A program made the position numbers and the translations under genes. Shown piece by piece: positions 1-5,075 of a DNA stretch of 5,075 nt. The notes beneath the pieces are model-generated. The model ran no database searches. It was not told the DNA's origin and was given only the letters and a program-made list of their open reading frames with translations. The DNA is taken from the NCBI GenBank assembly GCA_902462495.1, contig CABQCC010000108.1:1-5075 (forward strand). Direction: 5' to 3'. Numbering within the stretch: the stretch's first letter is position 1; each line of letters opens with the position of its first letter. This DNA comes from an uncultured Eubacterium sp. (lineage in GTDB: Bacteria; Bacillota; Clostridia; Oscillospirales; Acutalibacteraceae).

Positions 1-18
1 AACGGTGACCTTGCGGAC

Positions 19-1314
19 TTAGGGACAGTTATGGGAAATGTGTATCATACCAAAGGTGACAATATACAAAATTGCAAGCAAAACAATTATTGCAAGAACA
101 GCAAGAACAATCTTGTTTGTGAAAAACTTTTTGAGTGCATTCAGTATTTTCAAAAAAGTTGAAAGTTCAACGGTTTTTGCGGCGACCAAATCAACGGTAA
201 CAATAGTTTTTCCCGCATAAATTACATTTGCCTTGCAAACGAAATCATCCTTTGTAACAGGGGCATCAAGGCTTTCGGGAGGATTAACCGGTTCTATGAT
301 TACATTTGACGGGTCAAGTGTGCTTGGAACAAGAGTTGTTATGTCATCCTTGACAACAAGCTGAACCGTGTCGGCATCCTTGCCGTTATTCACGGGAAGC
401 TCATATGCTATATCATTTTTACGCACAACCGTGGTGTATTTGAGGGAATCAAACGCCCAATCAAAAAGAGATTTTGCATCAATAAAAGAGCATTTTGTTT
501 TGATGCCGTCAAGCACTTCAATCGGACTGTCCATAACGATTGCAAGATAGTTATAACCGCCTTTTGAAGCCTTTGTGATTACACAATAGCCTGCCTGCTC
601 TGTTGAGCCTGTTTTGATGCCCTGAGCGTACTGATAATAATATGTGACATGAAATTTGTCTAGCATATAGTTGGTATGAATAAAATTCAACTTGCCGAAC
701 TTATATTGCTGGGTACTTGAAATTTTATTGAAAATTTCATTTTTCATAGCGGAAAGAGTAATCTTTGCCATATCGGACGGAGTTGTGTAATGATTTGGGT
801 CGTGCAAACCGTCAGGATTGACAAAATTGGTGTCCTTGCAACCGAGAGATTTAGCCCAACTGTTCATCTCTTCGACAAATGCGGGAACACTTCCGCTGAC
901 AAACTCGGCAAGAACCTGGCAAGCATCACAAGCAGAGTGCACCATAGTGAGATACAAAAGTTCCTCAATTGTGACGGTTTGACCGATTTTCAGCCCTGCA
1001 ACCTGTGCACCCGTGCCATAAAGCGCCTCTATTGCACTTTTTGAAACGGTTGTTTTTTGTGACAAATCCTTAACTTTATTTAAAGTTACCATAGTAGTAA
1101 CAATTTTTGTAAGAGAAGCGGGATATTTTCTTTTGTCGGCATTTTTTTCTGCAACAACGGGATAAGAATCGTCATCAAGACTGATAAGCATATATGCGTC
1201 TGCATAAATTTTTACATTTGGAGTATAAGTTGCTGCTTTTGCGGTGAACGGAACGCAAAAAACGGTGAGCGAAATTATAACAATGCTCATAAAAACCGAA
1301 AGTAGTTTTTTCAT
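19..1314 (-). CDS. D-alanyl-D-alanine carboxypeptidase (PBP5/DacF-like, peptidase S11)
   Basis: This 431-residue serine DD-carboxypeptidase should remove the terminal D-Ala from peptidoglycan pentapeptides outside the membrane. Residues 1-27 form a signal peptide (MKK, a hydrophobic core, then AKA before A28). The catalytic tetrad SLTK is at 67-70 and KTG is at 234-236 (GIKTGSTEQAGYC). The expected SxN motif is SAC at 127-129, so its Asn is replaced by Cys. The region after about residue 295 matches the beta-rich C-terminal part of the PBP5 family. It is followed by a Lys-rich stretch and a membrane helix at about 402-423, replacing the usual amphipathic anchor. The ATG start has GAGGTG 8 nt upstream and sits directly before the signal peptide. 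The gene is transcribed away from the metallophosphoesterase gene. The stop lies 19 bases from the window edge, so its terminator is not visible. The family assignment is firm; the exact paralogue (dacA, dacB or dacF) is not. Confidence 0.93.
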   Translation of the reverse strand: MKKLLSVFMSIVIISLTVFCVPFTAKAATYTPNVKIYADAYMLISLDDDSYPVVAEKNADKRKYPASLTKIVTTMVTLNKVKDLSQKTTVSKSAIEALYGTGAQVAGLKIGQTVTIEELLYLTMVHSACDACQVLAEFVSGSVPAFVEEMNSWAKSLGCKDTNFVNPDGLHDPNHYTTPSDMAKITLSAMKNEIFNKISSTQQYKFGKLNFIHTNYMLDKFHVTYYYQYAQGIKTGSTEQAGYCVITKASKGGYNYLAIVMDSPIEVLDGIKTKCSFIDAKSLFDWAFDSLKYTTVVRKNDIAYELPVNNGKDADTVQLVVKDDITTLVPSTLDPSNVIIEPVNPPESLDAPVTKDDFVCKANVIYAGKTIVTVDLVAAKTVELSTFLKILNALKKFFTNKIVLAVLAIIVLLAILYIVTFGMIHISHNCP

Positions 1315-1318
1315 ACAC

Positions 1319-1347
1319 TTGACACCTCACTAAATAAATTATATTAT
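1319..1347 (+). promoter_or_regulatory. Sigma-A-type promoter for the metallophosphoesterase gene
   Basis: A perfect TTGACA -35 box (1319-1324) is followed after exactly 17 bases by TATTAT (1342-1347), one mismatch from TATAAT. Transcription should start near 1354, giving a 5' leader of about 55 nt before the ATG at 1410. The -35 box lies inside the leader of the divergent carboxypeptidase gene and overlaps its Shine-Dalgarno. A second TATAAT at 1351-1356 has no -35 at a suitable distance. Confidence 0.65.
1323..1328 (-). promoter_or_regulatory. Ribosome binding site of the DD-carboxypeptidase gene
   Basis: On the minus strand GAGGTG lies 8 nt before the ATG at 1314, which supports that start. 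Its bases partly overlap the -35 hexamer of the plus-strand promoter at 1319-1324. Confidence 0.8.
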
Positions 1348-1371
1348 AAATATAATAACATATCTTAAACG
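1343..1371 (-). promoter_or_regulatory. Possible promoter for the DD-carboxypeptidase gene
   Basis: Read on the minus strand, TATAAT occupies 1348-1343, about 30 bases before the start codon at 1314. The bases at the matching -35 position (1371-1366, CGTTTA) fit the consensus poorly. The region is very AT-rich, so a TATAAT by chance is likely. It is listed because the gene needs a promoter in this 95-bp gap and this is the best placed -10. Confidence 0.3.
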
Positions 1372-1396
1372 ATAATAAAAGACTAAAATTTAATTT

Positions 1397-1401
1397 GAGG
1401 T
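1397..1401 (+). promoter_or_regulatory. Ribosome binding site of the metallophosphoesterase gene
   Basis: GAGGT lies 8 nt before the ATG at 1410. This is good spacing and fixes the start, which is also right at the first beta strand of the phosphoesterase fold (MVYITGDTHGD). Confidence 0.75.
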
Positions 1402-1409
1402 AAACTTAA

Positions 1410-2084
1410 ATGGTATATATCACAGGCGACACCCACGGTGACTTGAGCCTATTCAAAAACCCAAAGCTAAAAAAGTTGAATGATGATGACATTCTTATTA
1501 TTTGCGGTGACTTCGGCTTTTTGTGGGACGAAAGCGAAAAAGAAAAAAAAGCTATTGAAACCCTTTCAAAGAAAAAATACACCATCTGCTTTGTTGACGG
1601 TGCACACGAGAACTTTGATATGCTGAACGCATACAGACCATACAGATTTAAGGGTGGCACTGCACACAAAATCAGTCCAAACATTTTTCATCTTATGCGA
1701 GGTGAGATTTTTACATTCTGTGGCAAAACCTTCTTTTGTATGGGTGGCGGCGAAAGCGACGACATTGATATGAGGCAAGAGGGCAGAAGTTGGTGGAAAG
1801 ATGAAATGCCGAATGCCGAAGAAATGAAAAACGGTGCGGATAATCTTAAAGATGCCGATTTTCAGGTTGATTATGTTATCACCCACGAAGCACCTGCCAT
1901 GGCAAAAGATTTCATCAGACTTCACACAAATTCTGCAATGAAGCAAACACCGATTAACACCTATCTGCAAGAACTGATGAAAAATGTTGAATACAATCAT
2001 TGGTTTTTCGGTTCGCTCCACATTGATTTGCAGATAAGCAAAAAAATGACCGCCGTATTCAATGAAATTATCAAAATAAGATAA
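1410..2084 (+). CDS. Calcineurin-like metallophosphoesterase with variant motifs
   Basis: This 224-residue soluble protein has no signal peptide or membrane segment. The order of calcineurin-like phosphoesterase motifs is clear: GDTHGD (D7, H9), GDFG (D34), GAHENFD (64-70, in place of GNHE), GGGES (112-116), a SWW motif (127-129), THEAP (H159) and FFGSLH (200-205, in place of GHxH). The family uses these residues to hold two metal ions and hydrolyse phosphomono- or diesters. Here the Asn of GNHE is Ala65 and the first His of GHxH is Ser202, so two usual active-site residues are missing while the other ligands remain. This may be a real subfamily or a weakened enzyme. The substrate cannot be read from the sequence. 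The gene stands alone, with its own promoter and terminator, between two oppositely oriented transcription units. Confidence 0.88.
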   Translation: MVYITGDTHGDLSLFKNPKLKKLNDDDILIICGDFGFLWDESEKEKKAIETLSKKKYTICFVDGAHENFDMLNAYRPYRFKGGTAHKISPNIFHLMRGEIFTFCGKTFFCMGGGESDDIDMRQEGRSWWKDEMPNAEEMKNGADNLKDADFQVDYVITHEAPAMAKDFIRLHTNSAMKQTPINTYLQELMKNVEYNHWFFGSLHIDLQISKKMTAVFNEIIKIR

Positions 2085-2088
2085 AAGC

Positions 2089-2120
2089 AACGCTGTAAGG
2101 TAAAACTTACAGCGTTTTCT
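2089..2120 (+). terminator. Intrinsic terminator of the metallophosphoesterase gene
   Basis: A perfect 11-bp stem (2089-2099 with 2106-2116, AACGCTGTAAG paired with CTTACAGCGTT) encloses a 6-base loop. It is followed on the plus strand by T residues to 2120 with one C. It begins 5 bases after the TAA at 2082-2084. On the minus strand the trailing T run is poorer, so it mainly serves the plus-strand gene. Confidence 0.85.
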
Positions 2121-2125
2121 TGTGC

Positions 2126-2155
2126 AAAAAATACCGCTTCAAAAATGAAGCGGTA
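2126..2155 (-). terminator. Intrinsic terminator of the cmk-plsC-ispH/rpsA operon
   Basis: On the minus strand a perfect 9-bp stem (2155-2147 with 2140-2132, TACCGCTTC paired with GAAGCGGTA) closes a 6-base loop. Six T residues follow directly (2131-2126). It starts 9 bases after the TAA of the fusion gene at 2166-2164. It is a textbook rho-independent terminator ending the minus-strand operon. Confidence 0.88.
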
Positions 2156-2163
2156 AAATTCAA

Positions 2164-3405
2164 TTATTCTTCTGTTGCTTCTTCAGCTGATTCTTCAGCT
2201 TCTGCTGAATCATCTGCTGTTTCAGGCTTGTCGAGGAGTTCTTTCATTGAAAGAGAAACTCTCTTCTTATCGAAATCGATTTCAATAATCTTTGCCTTAA
2301 CAACATCGCCAATCTTAAGAACATCCTGAGGAGTCTTGATTCTATCCCAAGAGATTTGGCTGATGTGAATCAAACCGTCAACTGTCGGAAGAATGTTTGC
2401 GAATGCACCGAATGTTGCAAATGAAACAATCTTTGCGTCAACAACTGAGCCGACAGGATAATCTCTCTTGAGGATTTCCCATGGATTGTCCTCAATGTTC
2501 TTGAAGCCAAGAGAAATCTTCTTTGTTTCTTCGTCAAGTGACTTGATAGTAACTTCAACTACATCGCCAACATTAACAACCTCTGATGGGTGCTTAATTC
2601 TTGACCATGAAAGTTCTGAAATATGTACCATACCGTCGATACCGCCGAGGTCAACAAACGCACCGTATGATGTGAGTGACTTAACAGTACCCTTAACCTT
2701 GTCGCCCACTTTGAGAGTTGCCCAAAGTGCTTCTTGCTTTTCTTTTCTTTCAGCATCGGCAACAACCTTGATTGAGCCAACTGCTCTTCTGCGAGCCGGG
2801 TTAATGTCGATAATCTTGAACTTAACTGTTGCATCCTTGAGTACAGAGAGTTCCTGATTACGAGGAACGCCTGTAAGTGATGCAGGAACAAATACTCTTG
2901 TACCCTTTGCTGATACAAGAACACCGCCACGGATTACAGCGGTAACCTGACCTTCGAGGATTTCATCGTTTTCCTTAGCGGCAACGATTTCGTCCCAACC
3001 CTTTACAGCATCAAACAAACGCTTTGAGAGCTTAAGAACACCGTCTTGGTCATCTGTTTTCATAATAACAAGCTGGATTTCGTCGCCGACTGCAACTACA
3101 TCTTCGCACTTTGAGATATTGTCTGATGACAAATCATCAAATGCAACAACGCCTGTTTGCTTTCTGCCGGGAACATCTACAAATACTTCAGTAGGAGTGA
3201 TTCTTACTACTGTACCTGTAACTACCTTGCTATTTTCGTTTTCCTTAAAAGATTCGTTAAGTAATTCTTCAAAGGATGCCTCACCATCAGCAGATGCTTT
3301 GACAGCAGGCTTTGTAGCCTTATCAGCGTTTTCTGCTGTCTCCACAACTTCTTCAGTTACGGCTGAAGTTGTTTCAACTTCCTTTTCTTTAATTTCTTCG
3401 GACAT
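2164..3405 (-). other. rpsA: Embedded reading of stand-alone ribosomal protein S1 (putative second product)
   Basis: Initiation at the in-frame ATG codon 280 of the fusion would give a 413-residue S1 starting MSEEIKEKEVE. That length is near free S1 proteins of Firmicutes with four domains. The start falls exactly where IspH homology ends, has a perfect Shine-Dalgarno, and coincides with a switch to AAG-rich lysine codons typical of highly expressed genes. The product would contain the S2-binding-like segment, all four S1 domains and the acidic tail. That translation starts here is inferred, not shown. Confidence 0.55.
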
Positions 3406-4242
3406 GGATTTGAGTACCTCCTTGATTATTACCGAGGGTGTCGAAGCCCCCGCAGTTACACCAATCACATTGTACTTGCTCAAATCAAGTGAAGCAAGCT
3501 CGTCCGCAGTTTCTATAAGAAAAGTGGGACAATTCGCCTCGCCTGTATCTCGCAATTTACAAGTGTTTGATGAATGACGCCCTCCGACAACAATCATAGC
3601 GTCGGATTTTTTTGAAAGTTCCTCCGCCTCATTTTGTCTATCGGACGTTGCATTACATATTGTATCAAATATTTTACAGTTTGTACATAGTTTTTTGAAT
3701 ATTTTTTTGCATTTTTTTTGCTCATTTAACGAAAAAGTTGTTTGAGCGACACAAATTACATCAGTTTTTTGTGCAATTTTGTGTTTTTGTATAATTTCTG
3801 TGAGTTCTTCCTCGTTCTTGAAAACATAAGAATCACCTTTGCAATAGGATTTTATGCCCAAAACTTCGGGATGGTTCTTATCCCCTGCTATCAAAACAAC
3901 TGTATTTTCATCCTGTTTTTTGACAATGTTATGAATTTTGGTTACAAACGGACAGGTTGCATTGACATAATCAACGCCTTTGCTTTCGAGTTCATCAAGA
4001 ACACTTTTTTCTACACCGTGGGTGCGAACAACAACGGTATAGCCCTGCGGTGCTTGTGAAATATCATCAATAATCTTTACGCCCTTGCTCTCCAAATCGG
4101 AAACAAGCTGTGCGTTGTGAATAATCGGACCGAGAGTGCAAACCTTTCTGCCCTCACCGACAAGTTCATAAACAAGATTAACCGCCCTGTCTACGCCAAA
4201 ACAAAAGCCTGCTGTTTTTGCAAGTATTATTTGCTTACTCAC
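2164..4242 (-). CDS. ispH-rpsA: Bifunctional 4-hydroxy-3-methylbut-2-enyl diphosphate reductase (IspH) / 30S ribosomal protein S1 fusion
   Basis: Residues 1-279 are a complete IspH, the iron-sulfur enzyme that reduces HMBPP to IPP and DMAPP at the end of the MEP pathway. The three cluster cysteines are C14 (AGFCFGV), C97 (NATCPFV) and C196 (DTICNATSDRQ). H42, H124, E126 (HPEVLG), SSN at 224-226 and GAST at 265-268 also match the active site. After an acidic, Ala/Glu-rich linker (about 280-320) comes FEELLNESF (324-332), resembling the N-terminal S2-binding segment of E. coli S1. Four S1 RNA-binding domains follow, at about 338-408, 425-495, 510-579 and 597-667. They correspond to E. coli R1-R4; the third shares KHPSE-VNVGD and the SLG-K...DPW/NPW ending. 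The tail (673-692) is strongly acidic. The GTG start overlaps the plsC stop (GTGA), with GGGAGG 10 nt upstream. The fusion is known in Clostridia, and no frame break is seen here. Confidence 0.95.
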   Translation of the reverse strand: MSKQIILAKTAGFCFGVDRAVNLVYELVGEGRKVCTLGPIIHNAQLVSDLESKGVKIIDDISQAPQGYTVVVRTHGVEKSVLDELESKGVDYVNATCPFVTKIHNIVKKQDENTVVLIAGDKNHPEVLGIKSYCKGDSYVFKNEEELTEIIQKHKIAQKTDVICVAQTTFSLNEQKKCKKIFKKLCTNCKIFDTICNATSDRQNEAEELSKKSDAMIVVGGRHSSNTCKLRDTGEANCPTFLIETADELASLDLSKYNVIGVTAGASTPSVIIKEVLKSMSEEIKEKEVETTSAVTEEVVETAENADKATKPAVKASADGEASFEELLNESFKENENSKVVTGTVVRITPTEVFVDVPGRKQTGVVAFDDLSSDNISKCEDVVAVGDEIQLVIMKTDDQDGVLKLSKRLFDAVKGWDEIVAAKENDEILEGQVTAVIRGGVLVSAKGTRVFVPASLTGVPRNQELSVLKDATVKFKIIDINPARRRAVGSIKVVADAERKEKQEALWATLKVGDKVKGTVKSLTSYGAFVDLGGIDGMVHISELSWSRIKHPSEVVNVGDVVEVTIKSLDEETKKISLGFKNIEDNPWEILKRDYPVGSVVDAKIVSFATFGAFANILPTVDGLIHISQISWDRIKTPQDVLKIGDVVKAKIIEIDFDKKRVSLSMKELLDKPETADDSAEAEESAEEATEE
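3403..3423 (-). promoter_or_regulatory. Internal ribosome binding site and start codon at the IspH/S1 boundary
   Basis: On the minus strand AAGGAGGT (3423-3416), a full match to the 16S anti-Shine-Dalgarno, lies 10 nt before ATG (3405-3403), in frame with the fusion. The same bases encode K274-E275-V276 of IspH. It is a longer SD match than that of any annotated start in the window. Confidence 0.6.
3469..3497 (-). promoter_or_regulatory. Weak candidate internal promoter ahead of the S1 part
   Basis: On the minus strand TTGCTT (3497-3492) and TACAAT (3474-3469) are separated by 17 bases. A transcript would begin about 55 bases before the internal S1 start at 3405. The -35 matches only TTG of TTGACA, and the pair lies in coding sequence, so chance is quite possible. 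Confidence 0.2.
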
Positions 4243-4889
4243 TTTTGTTCAGCCTCCCAAAGCTCTGTTATTCTATCCATAACCATATTGGCAGCGTTTG
4301 AGATGTCGCTTCTGCCAAAATCTTCCTTATCAAAATTCATATCTTCCGGAGTGATGAGTTTGCCGTAAGAAACAGTAACTTTTTTACCTGCCTTGATTTC
4401 GCCGTCACAGCAAATTGCAACAGGAAGAACGCCTGCATTGGTAGCCTTTGCGATAATGGCAACGCCCGCCTTTGCTCTTTGAGGTCTGCCGCCCTTGCCT
4501 CTGATTCTCTTGCCCTCCGGACAAATAGCCATTACATGACCCTCTTGAACAATCTTTTCGCCGTATTCAATAGCAGAAGTGTCGCCCTTGCCTCTGTGAA
4601 CAGGAAAAGTCTGCATATGAGTCATAAACCATGCCAAAAGCGGATTTTCAAAAAGTTCCGCCTTGCCCATAAAGTGAAGTGTCGGCACTTCTTTCGGTGC
4701 GCCAACAAACACGGGGTCGAGTGCGTGGGTGTGGTTGATTGCCAAAATATACTTTGTTCCCTTTGGAGGGATATTTTCAAGTCCCTTGTATTCGGTGTGA
4801 AACACCATCTTGATAATAGGCTTGAACACATTTTTTACAAAATTATATAGTTTATAGTCTTTTACGGTTGAGTAATCAAATTCTTTCAC
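4239..4889 (-). CDS. plsC: 1-acyl-sn-glycerol-3-phosphate acyltransferase (PlsC family)
   Basis: This 216-residue enzyme should transfer an acyl chain to lysophosphatidic acid to make phosphatidic acid at the inner face of the membrane. The four family blocks are present in order. Catalytic H-x4-D is in NHTHALD (H53, D58). Block II is FPVHRGKGD (95-103). Block III is CPEGKR (123-128), with C and K where FPEGTR is usual, and E125/G126 intact. Block IV is VLPVAI (154-159). A hydrophobic/amphipathic stretch at about 14-30 probably touches the membrane; there is no signal peptide. The start is GTG, with AAGGAGA 7 nt upstream. It overlaps the cmk stop by GTGA, and its own TGA overlaps the GTG of ispH-rpsA in the same way. 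The length is typical of short Clostridial PlsC proteins. The acyltransferase fold is certain; the exact acceptor lipid is inferred from the family. Confidence 0.9.
   Translation of the reverse strand: MKEFDYSTVKDYKLYNFVKNVFKPIIKMVFHTEYKGLENIPPKGTKYILAINHTHALDPVFVGAPKEVPTLHFMGKAELFENPLLAWFMTHMQTFPVHRGKGDTSAIEYGEKIVQEGHVMAICPEGKRIRGKGGRPQRAKAGVAIIAKATNAGVLPVAICCDGEIKAGKKVTVSYGKLITPEDMNFDKEDFGRSDISNAANMVMDRITELWEAEQK
4253..4258 (-). promoter_or_regulatory. Ribosome binding site of ispH-rpsA inside plsC
   Basis: GGGAGG on the minus strand lies 10 nt before the GTG at 4242, within the last codons of plsC. It supports GTG as the start and, with the GTGA overlap, suggests translational coupling to plsC. 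Confidence 0.7.
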
Positions 4890-5075
4890 TGAATTTTCTC
4901 CTTAATTGTATTTACTATTAAATCAATTGACTCCTGCAAAGTTAGTTCGGAAGTGTCTGCCATGATTGATTCTTCGCTCGGTTTAAGCGGTGCAATCTCT
5001 CTGTGAGAGTCTTGATAGTCACGCTGATTGACATCCTTGAGGACATCGTCAACTTATTTTTATCACCGGTTCTTT
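4886..5075 (-). CDS. cmk: Cytidylate kinase, C-terminal end (partial, apparent frame break near the window edge)
   Basis: Only the 3' end is in the window. From 5053 down to the TGA at 4888-4886, 55 codons read as the end of a (d)CMP kinase. They include DDVLKDVNQRDYQDSHRE and IAPLKPSEESIMADTSEL, the conserved RD-x-DS-R and APL blocks of the family's C-terminal LID/CORE region, then a terminal helix ending KEKIQ. The enzyme phosphorylates CMP and dCMP using ATP. In this frame, codons at 5065-5063 (TGA), 5062-5060 (TAA) and 5056-5054 (TAA) are stops, although the family continues upstream without interruption. A one-base error or a true frameshift near 5054-5062 is likely; too little sequence remains to choose the original frame. 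It overlaps plsC by 4 nt (GTGA). Confidence 0.82.
4897..4903 (-). promoter_or_regulatory. Ribosome binding site of plsC
   Basis: AAGGAGA on the minus strand lies 7 nt before GTG at 4889, inside the last codons of cmk (encoding parts of IKEK). It decides the GTG start, as no ATG is nearby in frame. Confidence 0.8.

Noticed and set aside
1..18. Terminator for the DD-carboxypeptidase gene
   Set aside because: Only 18 bases follow the stop codon, with no hairpin or T run visible; it would lie outside the window.
1351..1356. TATAAT as the -10 of the metallophosphoesterase promoter
   Set aside because: The only good -35 (1319-1324) is 26 bp away; TATTAT at 1342-1347 has the correct 17-bp spacing.
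1566..2090. A 174-codon open frame on the minus strand opposite the metallophosphoesterase
   Set aside because: No recognisable motif, its start lies within the terminator hairpin region, and the plus-strand gene has full family motifs.
2164..2225. Low-complexity CTTCAGCTGATTCTTCAG-like stretch as a tandem repeat
   Set aside because: It encodes the acidic Ala/Glu tail of S1; units are imperfect and follow codon usage, so no separate repeat is called.
2370..2930. Repeated similar stretches in the S1 part as a DNA repeat
   Set aside because: The similarity (for example HIS-SW-RIK followed by VGDVV) comes from homologous S1 domains at the protein level, not from a nucleotide repeat or mobile element.
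3119..3577. A 152-codon open frame on the plus strand, Ser/Thr-rich, opposite the IspH/S1 linker
   Set aside because: It is antisense to a well supported gene; its Ser-rich composition is what the GAA/GCT-rich linker gives when read on the other strand, and no ribosome binding site is evident.
2164..4242. The IspH-S1 fusion as an assembly or sequencing artefact (lost stop codon)
   Set aside because: The same fusion is known from Clostridia, the reading frame is clean throughout, and both halves keep all key residues.

Overview
The window looks like chromosomal DNA from an AT-rich, low-GC Gram-positive bacterium of the class Clostridia, possibly near Ruminococcaceae/Oscillospiraceae. Three things suggest this: the cmk-plsC-ispH/rpsA gene order, the IspH-ribosomal protein S1 fusion (an arrangement known from Clostridia), and strong AGGAGG-type ribosome binding sites. 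The genus assignment is inference. No tRNA, rRNA, CRISPR array, insertion sequence or phage gene was seen. This is mostly ordinary core-genome DNA, and I do not see a new defence or mobile system.

Layout, left to right. Positions 19-1314 (minus) encode a secreted, membrane-anchored D-alanyl-D-alanine carboxypeptidase of the PBP5/DacF type. A 95-bp divergent intergenic region (1315-1409) holds a near-consensus plus-strand promoter and both ribosome binding sites. Positions 1410-2084 (plus) encode a calcineurin-like metallophosphoesterase with variant active-site motifs. Two adjacent hairpins in the 79-bp convergent region (2085-2163) act as intrinsic terminators, one for each strand. Positions 2164-4242 (minus) encode the fusion of IspH (last step of the MEP isoprenoid pathway) to a four-domain ribosomal protein S1. 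Positions 4239-4889 (minus) encode a PlsC-type 1-acylglycerol-3-phosphate acyltransferase. Positions 4886-5075 (minus) hold the 3' end of cytidylate kinase, with an apparent frame disruption about 20 bases inside the window edge.

On the minus strand, cmk, plsC and ispH-rpsA form a tight operon. Each junction is a 4-nt GTGA overlap in which the GTG start shares bases with the upstream TGA stop. The products cover CMP/dCMP phosphorylation, phospholipid acylation, isoprenoid precursor synthesis and translation, so the unit is a housekeeping growth operon. It ends at the hairpin at 2132-2155.

The most interesting observation is inside the fusion gene. At the IspH/S1 boundary there is an in-frame ATG (codon 280, 3405-3403) preceded by a perfect AAGGAGGT Shine-Dalgarno. 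Lysine codon use switches at the same point, from 22 AAA : 8 AAG in the IspH part to 6 AAA : 34 AAG in the S1 part. This suggests that S1 is also translated separately from the same message, giving abundant free S1 plus a smaller amount of the IspH-S1 fusion.
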